Shown: one piece after another, positions 25,290-39,389 of the stretch
How the letters are laid out: every line of letters starts with the position of its first letter
How positions within the stretch are numbered: the first letter of the stretch is position 1
From: Torreya grandis
Taxonomy: Eukaryota; Streptophyta; Pinopsida; Cupressales; Taxaceae
Assembly: GCA_037957365.1 (NCBI GenBank)
Contig: JARHVA010000666.1
Span: 3,909,501 to 3,973,500 of the forward strand
Direction: 5' to 3'
Length of the DNA stretch: 64,000 nucleotides
Position numbers and translations under genes: made by a program
Notes under the pieces: model-generated
What the model was told of the DNA's origin: nothing
The model's input: the letters and a program-made list of their open reading frames with translations, nothing else
Databases searched by the model: none

Positions 25290-27734
25290 ATTGGTTCCTT
25301 AATAGGAATGTCTTAGGATAAATTAGTCATAGTAGAATGTGATCTAGTAGAATAAGGAGAAAAAGATTTTGATGTCATATTAGAAGATGTGATAAAACCC
25401 TTGTCAACATACTTCTCAATCTTTCTGCTAATTACACAACAATCATTATATTGATGACCATTAATGTGATGATAGTTACAATGGTGTCCATTTATGATTC
25501 TGTCCTAATGATATCATGGATGATAATGATTTGGAGGAAGAAAAATCATTATCTTATGAAGTAACGTATTAGGAATGTCATGCATTATATTCCTAAATGA
25601 TTCTAATGGTATGGGTTGATTTTTACCATAATACGCTTTCATTACTTTAGGAGCTGATCTAAAAAGTGATTCTTTCCCTTTATGTATTACTTTAACTTGC
25701 AGTTGTTGTGGAATATTTTATTTGGGATAAGGTGGTTCTAGTTCTAGAATGAAGTTAAATGACACTGGTGGTAACTACTCAATATCAAAATTTGTCTTTG
25801 TGTTTATTTATATAAGTCCCAATTTCTTCTCTAATGTCATTGTCTCATAGTAGAAAATATTTTTGAATGACTTGGATGTTTGATACAATAAATTTTCCTT
25901 AACAAGAATAATGAGACCTTTGAAATTTTTTTATTAAGTCTCAAAATTTGTTAGTTGATAAATTAATAGTTGCATATATTTATTAAACTATAATATGTAA
26001 TCACAAATTGGATATGACTTTCCCTAATGTAAGGATGGTAATCATTCAAATTTAACTTTGGGTACCTTATTCTAGATAGAGGGCATAAGAAATAGTTTCT
26101 CTAACCCATCATATGTATGTGTAGACCCACTAGGAAGAGAACGGTGAAACTAATTCAATACATCATATTCTAAGCTCTTTGGAAACAATTGTAATAAAAT
26201 TTGTGTACTAGTGCAACCATTTATAGTTTTTTTTATAATATTTTATATGTAAATAAGGATCCCCATGCCCATTGAACTTAGAAAATATGGATATCTTAAA
26301 ACCACATAAATAATGGTTCATACAAAATATTGCGCACTATAAGTTTACCATATATACCATTCGAATCAACCCAAGAGTGATATGCCTTAGTATCCAATAT
26401 AAGTTGATGTATTTTATATTAAAAAGCACCAATGACATGCATTTTAGAAAGAACTTCTTATGAAGGCATATTAAGTTCGTTAAAGGGCTCATTTAATAAT
26501 TGAATTTTATTATTGATTTTAACCATTGGTACAATATTTCAAATAGGAGAATAAGGTTTAAAAATTAATTATTCTTCATTAATGGTGGGTTTATTCATTA
26601 TTATTTAATGTATAATTAGTTTACAATGGCCTATTACATTATATGAAAATAGAAGAAATAACACTATTATTTTCATTCCTAGAATCATGTTCACACATTT
26701 TATCTTTCAGAGGAGAACTAAGAACATTATCATGATATGTAATATATTTAACATTAAGTGAACTATCATTTAATTCATAACGTAACATACAATCATTATC
26801 AACATGAGGGGAGGGTAATTAAAATTCTATACTAGGCTTAGTAGAAACATTTGCCTCTTCACTATACATGTAATAATCATTATCATTCTAATTTTTATCA
26901 TGATCACTATATTTTTCACTTGTAGAATCAATATTTGAGATAAAAACACTTTATTTTTCATTAGAATAGGGTGTATAAGATTTATTTTTACTTTTTAATT
27001 TGATAAAAGTATCATCAAATGTAAAAGGAATGTAATTTTTATTTTTTGTTTTCAACATTTTGAATTGAAACATTCTTATTTTCGAAAAGAGGAGAGGGAG
27101 TAAAGCCATTTACTTGCTATACCTTGTTCAAAGTATCATCATATTAAAAAATAACACTTTTCATTTTCATTATCAACATATGAAATATAAACATATTCAT
27201 TGTTAGAATAAGGGACTATAGGATATGCATTTGTGTTTTCTACCTTAGTCATATCATTAACATATGTGAAAGGAACATTATTATAACTAGATTGTAACTT
27301 TTGAGATACATAATTATCATTTTCATTATGCAATGGAAGTTTAAGTTTCTTGGATTTGTATTGGGAAATGTAAACAAGAGACATGCCAAAAATGTTTGAT
27401 AACCTATGAGTATTATCAAGTAATGCATTACTAATTAGGTGTTCTTTGGGAATTATATTGTTAATTTTTTGACATTTATTAGAAGACATAAAACAAAATT
27501 AGGGGAAGAGCATACATCTACATTACATTTCTTAACACTTTGATCATCACTTGAATAATATTATTCATTATCATTGTGTTAAAAGTAATAATTAGCATCA
27601 TTATACATATAGTCATGTTCGTCATGTGTATCTAGAATTAAATATTGGTAATTAGTTCATTCTTTATTATAATTATAAGCAATGACTAAGAATGCATCAA
27701 ATAGATGAGGAGGAACAGATTTATTGTTACCCAT
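25290..27734 (-). pseudogene. Gag-like pseudogene of an unassigned retrotransposon (element I)
   Basis: On the minus strand, an ATG at 27734 starts MGNNKSVPPHLFDAFLVIAY. The frame then passes through stops and at least one frameshift. The open piece at 27139-27489 is Asn/Tyr/Lys-rich without a motif. Nearer the end (about 26180-25850) a retrotransposon-gag pattern is legible: LEYDVLNxFHRSLPSGS, then YDGLEKLFL, then LPSLHQGKSYPICDYILxFNKYMQL. This corresponds to the W-x-LP-S-I...F...F...QxxxExIxDYIxRF core of plant gag proteins. Neither LTRs nor a primer site were found on either side, so the element boundaries are open. Confidence 0.5.
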
Positions 27735-29119
27735 TTAAAAATTTCCAAAGAATAAATTAGAATAAGAGGAAAAATATAAACTAATGCTAAAAAATAGTTT
27801 AACAAAAGAAGGAAATCAAAAAATAATTTGGAACCCTAAGAGGATAATTTTAGAAAGAAACCCTAGGGATAAAACTAAGATTTGCAATGTTTAATAAGTG
27901 AAATGGGTTCACCAATATGTTTTATCAAATTTATGATTAATAATTTTAAATCCAATTGGACAAAAAATTAAGTAAAATAGATTGTAATTAAAATATGCAT
28001 TTATACACATCTATTTGTAACATGTAAATGATTAGGATTTTTGACCAAAAAGACATAAAAATGTATGAACATTTATATGCTATCTAGAAATGTAGGAATC
28101 TAGGTGACTATGACTGAATATTAAGTTGATTGAGATGATTTTCTATCAGTTGATGTGACTATTATAGATATCACTGGTGGATTCAGACAATAAGGACCCA
28201 TGCCTTTGTCTATATGGATTGGTTTTGTTTGTGTTGACTATGGAATAAACTTAAAAATTAGAAAACTATGTGGAATCACCTATAGATGTGTTTCAATCTA
28301 TCAAAAACATGCGATCATGCACTAAGCATGTGTTTATTATTTTTCTTTCATGTAAAGACCATAATAATGGCATGTAAAATAAATTGAATATAAATCAAAT
28401 GGAAAAGGGGAACAATGGTTAAGGGGAATAGCTAAACTAGCCTCATAAATCCATCTATAACTTAATGTTGCCTACATAGTCCCAATGGGGACCTCAAACT
28501 AATGTAGTTCTCCCTCTATCATGTGTGTGTGACTAATCATATGTAATGCGGATCTAAATGCTCTTTGGCTAGGCCCTCCTTTTGGTCCAAGCATGAATTA
28601 TAGATGCATAATGTAAAAATTTAGATATAAATGTAGGTGTTGAGCTTGTTGTAACATGTTTTTTATTGTGATCTTACTATATAGATAAGTGTTAGATATA
28701 AAATGCATCTAAGAACTCTTTAAATAAAATAATCCCAAGATCAAATTTTAAATACTCACTAGTACACCAAACCATCTCAAAGGGAATATAATGGTTATAA
28801 AAAGATACCCAAATGAATCATGTTTTAAAAAAGGTACCAAAACATAAGTTGGGATAACACTGCTCCTTTCGAACAACCAATAGACCAATATAGTCTAAAT
28901 AGAGTAGTTTTATCTAAAATCAGGAAGACAATAAGATAAAATAGAAAAAAAAGAATAAGGATCCTTATGACTCAAATAATAATTAGAATATAATAATAAT
29001 ACAATGAGAAATAAATGTTAAATATCAAAAGGGAAGAACATAGGACTATAAATAAGATGCATTAATATAGTATTAATTCAGAATTAGGAGCCTCTAGATA
29101 CAAAATTCATGAAAATACA
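27735..29119. other. AT-rich stretch; possible leader of element I
   Basis: No gene is recognised. On the minus strand it lies upstream of the gag-like frame and could be its leader or LTR, but no second copy exists in the window. Confidence 0.3.
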
Positions 29120-30130
29120 TAATATTTGTGTTTACTTGACCAAATTCAAGTGTCTACACATCCTCAACTTTGCATTTGGGGTTTACCTCCTCATCATTGC
29201 CAGTATCCCTTAGTGGTAGTCACTTTCCTAGCCTATAAGGGCACATCTATGATCTACTCTAAGAAAATATGGACAGGGGTACACCCCATTGAATACCAAA
29301 CTATTGAATCACTCTCTCATTCTAAAACATCTCAACCACCATATAATTAAGTCCTAATACCACCATCTAAATTGGATATGTTGTAATTATCAATCATCCT
29401 CAAAAATTCCTAGATGATCCTGATAAGGTCACCAAATGACATCACCCTCTTATAATATATCCACTATCATCTTTCATTAAGAACTACATCTCTTTCATGA
29501 CCTCTTGGCGAATAGTGTGACCCATCTCCCTATATACAAAATCTCCCTATCTAATAAAACTAAAGATTATTTCACAAGCCTCATCACTAATAAATGTTTA
29601 TAATCCCATACCTATAAGAGTGTTAATTATACTAGGTCACCACTATTTATATCATAAGTTGGTTAATATAACTCCTGATATATGTGTGTGTATCTATAGT
29701 GAGGGGGATAACATATATTATGCCCATGTATATATGATTTGGTGTTCCTCTAGACCATAAATAATGGATACATAACATATTCACAAGTCACACCCCCAAT
29801 ATTTGTTACCAAAAAAGAAGATAGAATAATGATAATATTCTTTTGTAATCATGGTACACTCTCCAATATCACTTAGGAAAATCCCAAGTTTAGATCTCAA
29901 TCCCCCCTAGGATACCTACTATAGAATAACTGTGAATGATCTCTTAATTGGCATGAATGATATCCTCTATCAAAACTCCTCTATCCCCTATTGGAATCCT
30001 TATAATGCACTAAACATCCTCTAAGGCTACAACAATCTCTCCCATTGGTAACCAAAATGAACAATTATCACTATTCCACCATTCATATGATGTTATCAAT
30101 AGCAAAACATCATACTATATGGATATTAAA
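29120..30130 (-). pseudogene. Plant mobile domain (PMD) remnant
   Basis: The minus strand at about 30080-29980 reads ITSYEWWNSDNCSFWLPMG, then GEIVVALEDVxCIIRIPIG. This matches the signature of plant mobile domain proteins (W...T..F.L..GE...TLEDV..ILGLPI.G). Near 29316-29276 it reads RVIQxFGIQWGVPLS, matching the RV.RQFG..Q.IP segment that closes the domain. The span of about 1 kb fits the family. PMD proteins include plant MAIL1/MAIN and many copies carried by mobile elements, and the domain is thought to be transposon-derived. This copy has multiple stops. Whether it came from an element or a host locus cannot be told from this window. Confidence 0.55.
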
Positions 30131-31640
30131 CATCCTAGGTGACACAAATTGATATCATTTACGTGCTTCTAATTTGATACAATCAACCTTAGGGCCTACA
30201 AAATATTTATCATGTGGCCATGATGACACTTGTGAATATGGATATCATTATGTCTCACAATCAACCAAAAATAATGAAATAATCATGGATCTAACCATGA
30301 TACATTTGGATAAATATGAAAAAAAAAATCCATTTAAAACTAAAACAAATATGATTTTTACCCAGAAGAATACTATTCCTTCCATGTGCATACTATTCTT
30401 GACTAGAATTAAAACATATTTTGAAGAGGAACATACCATAGTTGTCAAGAATGTACCACAATAGCTGGGAGTCTACTCTTCCCAAATTTACTAAAACTGG
30501 TATGCACTCTATTTCTACCATATTAATTTTTTTCAAAAATGACAAAAAAAATGTTAAAAATTTGATGTTATTCATTACTTACCAACTTTACATGCTCACC
30601 TACAACTAATGACTCATTCCCTATATCTATTTTTTATTTGTATTTCACCTTGTCGTATATCCATATTTATCTCAAATAGTTCTGATTTCCTAAACAAGTA
30701 TAAAAGAAAATAGATTTTTATTGTCAATTTGACCTTCACTTTGTACCTAAAATTTTTATAAGGTAATATTTCTTAATAAATTTATTACAACATCTACTAA
30801 TTAGTTTAACTTATGTTTGGACACTTGGAAATTACAAAATTATAATATGGCACAAATTTATGCACATATTGACCCATGATCAACCTTATTATACACCATT
30901 TAATTCATCTATTGAAGACATTTTACCTCAAAAGATATGGTTAACTAATGATTATATTTTTATCATTTGGTGTATATGGATTTTTCACTATAAATTCTCT
31001 ATCATGCCCATAAGGGGGAAACTATTTGTAAGCCTATATAGATTTTATATCGCTTGTACATGGGCATGTTATTGATGCACTTACATTGACTATATATCAT
31101 TCACATTGGGGTAATATACCATTGATATTATGCTTACATCACTTATATAATACCCATATAAGGGCATGATACTCCCACACACCACCCATCTAGGGGCATG
31201 ATACCCACATTACTTAGAATCAAACACACAAGTGATGTTACCTATTACATACATGCTTTCACAGTGATATCTTGTATATATGACTTTGACCTTGACCCAT
31301 TTAGGTTTAAGTACCTTATACGTATATGATTTCATGATGATATCTTATTTATATGATTTATACCTAGCCACACATATGTGGAATTCCTCATACATATCTG
31401 CTTTCACTATGACATCCTACTATATTATATGTTAGTGCTTTATTTTTTCTATTTTACACATGGTATACATAATGTCTTTATTTTGAGATGTATGAATAAT
31501 AGGTTCATCCCACCCCATAAGGGGATCATATGATCCACTCAATAAAAATTTAATCACATGATGATACACATCAATACCTAAGTGATATATGACATATTTA
31601 TCTTTTTTTAAACATTTGGGAGTGGTCACAGAGTGTTACA
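30131..31640. other. No recognised gene; repeated GGGCATGATA-type motifs
   Basis: Between about 31040 and 31220 several near-copies of CATATAAGGGCATGATAC and CATCTAGGGGCATGATAC occur. The tail of element B at 16480-16560 has a similar phrase (CACTAGGGGCAT...CACCATCTAGG), which hints at a decayed Tat-like tail. The ORF at 30174-30464 shows no motif. Confidence 0.3.
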
Positions 31641-34600
31641 TAACATATTCTAGTTGGTTTCCTCAAGGAGATTCATATTCAAAGATGTCATATTCTATGA
31701 CATAGGTTTCAAAGAGACATGAAAAAAATTCCTATTAGATAGTTGAATTCATTCTTATATTCCTTTATTTCACTTTTGAAAATTATTTGATTACATATTT
31801 ATGTAGATAAAATTTTTCTTGCATACATTTTCCATACATTTGAATTGACACATGTTTTCATATAGAGGACATTGATTGCTAATTCCAATATTTTCTCAAT
31901 GTTACCACCATGGCAATTAGGTGATCTCTACTTTGTTTTGATTTTAAGATCATTATTATATGGATACTAATTTAAATAATATTTATAGGTAGTGAGGTGA
32001 TTGTAATAACATCCATATCCATGTTTATTTTAATTTCACACACACAAACACAAACAAAAAGTGTGGAATTATGTATAAGACTAATGGTATTAATGTATTT
32101 ATGTGATTATGAACCATTGGTTCATATTAGGATCTTATTGGATTTTTTTCCTTACAACACTTATGAATAAATAGATAGTATTTCTAAAGTCCATGATTTA
32201 AATTGTCAAGTCTTTTAGAGAACACTTGTGATTATGTGTTTCTCTTTATGACTCTATTTTATTCTCTATTTGACCATGTATTAACTCACGTCTTTTATCT
32301 TTATCCCATTCTTCCTTTGATTTCTCTCTCTTTAATCTATTTTATTTATTTCTTGGGTTTGACCAAGAGCGTAGTACTACACTCTTGGTTGAAAATATTT
32401 AGGCCCATAAATATGAACTTAATAAACCAAGAAAAAATGGTATTTTTTTGTTTTAATGAAGAACACAAGGTCAAAAGGTGAGTAAAATACACCACCAAAC
32501 AAACATGAGTCACACAACAACACATACATAAATCGTCATTTATGGTCATTCAATAAATCTTAAGGAAACTACTTTGCATACTAAGGCTTTGTTCACATAT
32601 ACACATAGCTAGAATAACACACTTTAATATCTAGACACCATTTATCATATTAGGTAAATTGCATATGAAGGCAAGGAGTTATATTAAACAATCCACAATG
32701 TTTTTTATCACATAAGATTATATTGACTATGGAAACTACATTTTTAGAAGTAACGACAATCACTTTAAAACATTATGCCTTTTACAAGGTCTTAAAAGTA
32801 CTAATAAGAGTTTTTATGAATAATAAAAGTTTATATAATATTAACCCTAATTTATTCTATGCTATATACTATGATTAAATAGCCTAAGTTGCCTACATAT
32901 CTAATTATGCATAGTAAGTGTTTTTATAGTTCATGTTTTAATTAATAATAAAGTGTGTGTAAATATACCATCTCCTCAAAGAGACTTAAGTTCAATAGAT
33001 ACTAGGGTTCATTCAATTTTTTTACAGTTTCATTTAATTACATACTTCAATTAATGACTAAAGTAATGAACATGTAAGGACTAAAGAAATGTGCTTCTAT
33101 AATAATCTTTAGTCAATTAGATTTAAAAAAGGTATAATAATCCATTTATTTTCTCTCAATTATTTTAACTATTAAATGTACCACATCATTATAATAGGCT
33201 ATAATGAAACTTATTTAAACTTTAAATAATTTAAATAGATATATTATGGTATAAATCAACCTATCAATGTATTAAAATTTACCAATATAAAACAAAATTA
33301 ATTTGGATCATCAATAATTTATCTAGTTAATTCTAGATATAAATTGACCTAGAAATCTAATTTGATTTTCTAAGACATTGCAAATGCAAAATGAAATCCA
33401 TATCGACTTATCCACACAATTAGGCAATAAATTTTCTTAAGTATCAAACTAGATTTTTTCATATATTATAAATGTGAAATGAAACTCATTTCAATTTATT
33501 ATCTCAAGTAAGTAACTAATTTTCATAGATTTCAATTATTATTTTTTACTAATTTCACTAAATATTTTATAAAGTAGGTTACAACTATAAATATGTTTCT
33601 TGTCATGCCTAATATCATTATGTAGCCAACATGGTAATCTGCAACTATTAATGTCTACCACTTTTGAATTCCAAATGCTCTGAAATTTATCCATCCTACA
33701 AAAAAATATTGAATTGAATACTGAGCCCAAAATGTTCAACTCTTCTAACTCCTCAAAGTTGTCCTCTTTTGAAAATTTACCCAACAACTATCTACAAAAT
33801 GGAAAACATATACATAGCTCAATTAAAACCATGTAGGGTGATGCAAGATCATCTCATTCTATTACAACATAAATATTACTCTAAACAACATGGAGATTGA
33901 TAGCTAAATGAAACCATTGATTGGTTAGGAGAAGTATCTACCTTTTTTGATGATGTTTGGGTATGAGATTAGTTTGGTTACAATAGAAACCAGCCATGAG
34001 AATTTTTTTTAAAAATGTTTTGGATCCTTCTCCTAAAATTAACCTCTTCTTTGAAATACACCTAATATTCATTATTATTTTTATGATTTGGATCATGTGG
34101 ATATTTGGGCTATGTTATTTTAAATTTAGGCTGCTCTTCATGCTCTAAAGTGAGCATGGAAGGTGGATCCTATTCATTGGTTTCTAAGAGAGGTTGTGAT
34201 ATAATTAGACATCATTTTTTCAAGGAAATGATTTCACCTGGAAAAACCCTTTATATAAGAAACCTAACATAGTAATATACTTCCTTATTGTATTAACTCA
34301 ACCATTTTACAATACAACTATTTACTTTAAAATTTTATTTTACCCTAATTCATGTGCGAGTATTTGTAAGCACGTCAATAGGAATTTTTCAAAATAATAT
34401 ACAAAAAAATGTGTACCAAAACCATGGGATATATAAAACATGGGTTAGAACCACCAAAACACACACCCGTTAGGTCCCCAAAAAATGGGGCATTTCCCCA
34501 AACCCCACTATCGGTCTCACCCCTAGACATTTAGATAGAAGGATGTAACTTTTGGCTTGATACTATCACCCTGTTTTGTTAGGAAGGTGGTCCCCCCATT

Positions 34601-37600
34601 CCACATGTGCAATCTACAAGAGTGTAAACTGTGTAGAGTGTAAATCATGATAATTATACAACACATTTCCAAAAAATATATTGAAACAATACATTAGCTA
34701 ATGCACAAGGTAAGATATAACTTGAATATGAGAATGGAGCTAGAAAATCAATAATAAAGTTGAAGGGTAGAAAAATGAACCATAACACCTTTATCATTTA
34801 CAAGAAAATATACACCATTTTTATCTTTTGTAAAAAGGCACATATAATAATCTTGCATAAAGCACAAAATGGGACTAAAATACCACATAAAATAAAATTG
34901 GGTTCTGGAAAGAATTCTATTTTTTAAAAAGAGTTGACTACATATATAGATAATAATAAGAAGAATAAAAAATGAATTCCAAGCTACCAATTACTAGAAG
35001 TTAAAGATAATCCAATACAAAAGCTTTCATTTTATCCATATTCTATCTAACTCTTGAATATTTAGCAACTGAAGAAATATTTTCCATTTTCCTTGTCCAT
35101 GTTGTTTGTCATGTCATGTTTGCTCTGTTTTATATATTTATTATTATAAAGTTTCGAATATTCAAATAGAAGTTTAGTGGGAATTATTTTCATGTAGGTA
35201 TTCTTTTAAAATATGAAATATTTTAATAAACTAGTTCACATCCTCTTTTTTGAAATAAATAAAAGCTTTAATTAATTCCTCCATGTACCCATAACTTCTC
35301 TTATTTTAGCTAACTTACTTTTATACATAATCTATTTATTTAAATTAGTGGGCTGAGCTTAGGAATAAAATAAAGCTTTTATCTCTAGCATTTTTTTATA
35401 CCCTTAGATAAATGTTTAAGCTTTTGGCTCATATGACTATTTTCTATAAGGAAATAAAGCTAAGAAATAATTAAACATAGTGTGGTTTTTTTTCTCAAAA
35501 TTATAGGAACTAAAATTGTTGAAGTAACGACAATCACATTTATTATATTAATACTTTTGTAAAGTCTTCAAAATACTACTAATTTTTTTTGTGTCTATTA
35601 GATATTTACATAACATTATTGCTAGTTTACATAAAACCAATTACATTATTATAAATCTCCACAATAAGATATTGCTATCATTGATATTTTCCCATATTTG
35701 ATACCAAAGATGAGTAAGGGTGGGGGATGTACATTGGAAATAATAAAACAAAACTAGTTTATAGAAACATGGATCGGTTCTTTAACATACATAAAAAAAC
35801 CCCCCAAAAATCCCCTAGATTAGGTCCAAAAATTAGAGAATCCACTAAAATAACCAATCTATAAAATCCTCACTATCACATTCCACATCATCAAATTCAA
35901 CACTAAACTTACCACCACTTGACACATCACCATTGCTTGGATCCCCACATCTCAACTCACACTCTAGCTGACTAACCCCACATATTCACTGTCTATCCCA
36001 CCGATGACCACCACCACCCATGTTAGTCCTATTAATTGAGGAATTACATGACCTTTTTTTATCACATAATCAATATTCCCATGTCTAAGAGGTAAATTTT
36101 ACACATTTATGTTACATTTTTTGAAAATGCTATCAAGCATCAAGGCTAACATTTTTTCTCACAACCTTCTATGCATATGAATTAAGGAGTCTTGAAGGTG
36201 GGTTATAGGACAATGAATCACAATAATAGATGATCTTTCTACCTTAGTAGCCCTGTATCCCAAGTAATGACTCCCTTTACCACATAATTGGACAATGAAT
36301 TTTACCACAACCACCACTTAGCAGACAGTTGATTTAAAAGTAGTCATTTGAGTGAAATCAAATGGAATTTAATATTTTATAGGTTAAAATGTTGGAATAC
36401 CTTCCCATGTCAAGAGCTATCATATCTAAACAAATTTTGTAATTATTCTATGTAATTAAGTAGAACCATCAACCATTCCTATAGCTATTAGAAAGCACAC
36501 ATAGGAATTAGTCCAATGTGATGAATCCCTAAAAAAATTAAGGATGGAGGAACCTCCAAATCAACCCCATCCAAAGTCTAAGACAACCCAATACATAAGT
36601 TAGATCAGAATAATTTATACATAATTATTTGAGAAGCTACCTTTTCCCTCAAATCTCATTGGACATTGCTTACAAAGACAAAGGCAAGTTTTGAATTAAC
36701 TTTGTTGTGGATGCTTGATTAAGTATAAATAGGGCCCAATATGGTCAAGATAGCTTCTATGATTTTCCCTAAAATATCCCCAAATAATTTTTTCACTCTT
36801 CTCTCTATGACCCAACAACGAAACTCCATCTCATGTTTCTCAACAAAAATAACATATCACAACCCCATAAAATTATGGGCTTTTTAGGGTTATGATACTT
36901 AGATTCCAATGATAAATCATGTACACATGTATAATTTCTAATAACTTTACAAAATCAAGTATATGATTGATCTCACATATTTATTATCACCGTTGAAGCG
37001 AAACTCATAGGGACCCACTAGTTTAAGTGATTAGATACTTTATATCAAAATTTATAAAGAAATTTTTTAATTTAACCTTCATGAGGTATTTACCTCTAAA
37101 TTATAAATGAGTGTTATTAGAGGAAAATCTTGAAGGGTTCTTAAGATAACAAGATTGTATTTCAATAAAAGTGATAATGATATAACTATCATAAAATAAA
37201 TGATAAGCTTTTTTGATGTCATAGAGAACAAAAAAGAGGGTATGACTTATTAGGTTAGTTTTCACTTCATTTAGTGGAGAATTTACTTGCACAAATCCTA
37301 TAATAATATATATAATAAATATGCTTGTGTTAAATGTTCCCAACATGTGATATTAGTAAAGCCACATTATTTACAAATTTCTTCTTGAAAATATTAGGGT
37401 TAAGTGTCTTAAGTCCAAAGTTAATGTTATTAAGATTATACCATCCTTATTACCTACATGTGTGAAGTCTGCCAAGTGGTTCCAATTATTAACAATCTAT
37501 TACAAATACTTCACAAAAGTAGATGTAGAGTACCCTATTGAGATAGTTGTAAATAAAACCATAGTCCTCATAAAATGTCATTAGAACTTTATTACATGTA

Positions 37601-38524
37601 ATAAATGGTGATACCTTACAATTTAGATATTAATAAAGAATTACTTGTTAGACTGTATACAAATAAGATTATAATTTTTCAACAACATTAATACTTGTAA
37701 GGAAAAGTGCTGTTGTGGAGTATAGAATATACAATCCACTCTTTCATTAAAAAAATATTTAAATAACAAAAATTAGGCTTTAAACCATCAAACCCTCACT
37801 ATAACTTTTCTACAATCTGACCATAGGGTTAAGATTGTGTAGTTTGAGGTTGGTAGTGTTTTCCATTTCACTATAAAATTTGACTTAAATGTTGGAACCA
37901 AGTCAAGTAAAAATCAATTCAACATCAAGAGCCTTATAATTACTAAATACATTTCAAAGTGATAACATTAATCACTTAGCTACCAACACAAAATACTCTT
38001 TAATCTAATTGCAATTTAATACTTTAGTTAAACATTTAGTAATACAACTCACTATGATAAAATAATAAGATTAATGTTATACAGTGGAGTAGCCTGAAGT
38101 AATATTATCGAATTCAATATATATCAACACATACATGTGTCTATCTAATGGTAATATAAGAAACATAAATGTAATATTACCATATCAAGGTTTGACCCCA
38201 AATTTAGTAGATAAAGTTGAATATATTATTATTAAATACTATTAGTACCAATGATTCTCTTCTTATTTCCTTAGCCTGAAACAATGTGTGACTTATTTTT
38301 TAATAAACCATTTTTCATGTTAGTCCTAAAATCTATTAACATCCAGTCATAATTTCCTCATTTAAATAAAACTACTTATCCAAAAGGAATTAAGAGTAAC
38401 CTAATCATACAATGAACATCTAGATGTTTTCAACTTGCTTAGATATTATACCACAAATTTGAATAAATATATATTAAAAACTAAAAGTATTTTATATATT
38501 TGTACCCATTTTTAATGTTACATG
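31641..38524. other. Long AT-rich intergenic stretch
   Basis: I find no LTR pair, conserved coding motif, tRNA or hairpin array. The ORFs at 32203, 33539, 34748 and 37101 have no recognisable domain and AT-rich composition like the surroundings. Near 34440-34620 and 35770-35850 there are short C-rich patches (for example GGTCCCCAAAAAATGGGG) without an evident function. Confidence 0.4.
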
Positions 38525-38871
38525 TGTAATAAAATTACTTAAATGTTTTCACAATAGAATATTATATCGTATAAATATGAGCATATTCTATAGATCCACA
38601 ACAATAATTGATAGAAGAGAATAATACTTGATAAATATAGTGAGCCAATTCGAGGGGGAAATGTCTAAAATATTGTAATAATATCATAATTAGTAATATG
38701 ATGATAAATTACTAACCATTATATCCTATATATAATATACTTATCCATGGTTATTCCATAGGCCAAACTTACTAAGAACATAAAGAGATGCGACAAGATA
38801 ATATAAGAGTTATGTAAGCTACAAGTCAACCACACATATCCCTAGCCATGCCATAGGTTAATGGCATAACA
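38525..38871 (-). repeat. Element E 3' LTR
   Basis: It pairs with 51515-51861. Shared blocks include AGATCCACAACAATAATTGA, GGGGGAAAT and GCCATAGGTTAA. Confidence 0.9.
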
Positions 38872-38886
38872 TGCCTCTCCCATTTA
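38872..38886 (-). other. Element E polypurine tract
   Basis: The minus strand reads TAAATGGGAGAGGCA and ends directly at the TG of the 3' LTR. Confidence 0.8.
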
Positions 38887-39389
38887 GAACAATATTGTCC
38901 TCAAATTTGAATCAAACTAAGATATTGTTGAAAGAATGATTCATCCTCCCATGTTATATCTTCAGAATGTAGATAGTTCCATTTGATCAGATACTCAATA
39001 GTTCTGGTTCATAGTTACTTAGTGCACATGTGAAGGACACATTCAAGGTCCAAAATGACTTGAAATTATTCATTCAAATAATGTAACTTAGTTTGAGTAT
39101 AAATTATGTGTCCAATTACATTATTTAGACAAGAAAGATGGAATATTGGATTTATGTGAGTGAACTATAGAAATTCTAACTTGCAGGCCACAATACCAAT
39201 TTTCTACAAGATCTGATAAGGACCATAATACTTAGGGGAAAACTTGTTATATATTTTTTGTTAATTTAAAGAAATATAATTATATGGATACAAAATAAAA
39301 ATAATCAATCACCTATGTCAAAATTCCACTCACTATGATGTTGATCTGCTTGTTGCTTCATTTTATTTTGTGATATTGTTACTACCTCA
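38887..39389 (-). other. Element E 3' end of pol and untranslated tail
   Basis: This lies between the integrase core and the polypurine tract. No clean motif is readable, and a decayed integrase C-terminus is expected here. Confidence 0.4.

Noticed and set aside
30174..30464. A plus-strand ORF of 96 codons next to the PMD remnant
   Set aside because: No domain, no supporting neighbour, and low-complexity Lys/Asn/Ile composition expected in AT-rich DNA.
31641..38524. Possible small host genes in the long AT-rich gap
   Set aside because: ORFs are short and without motifs, and no splice-consistent exon series or codon bias could be recognised by eye.
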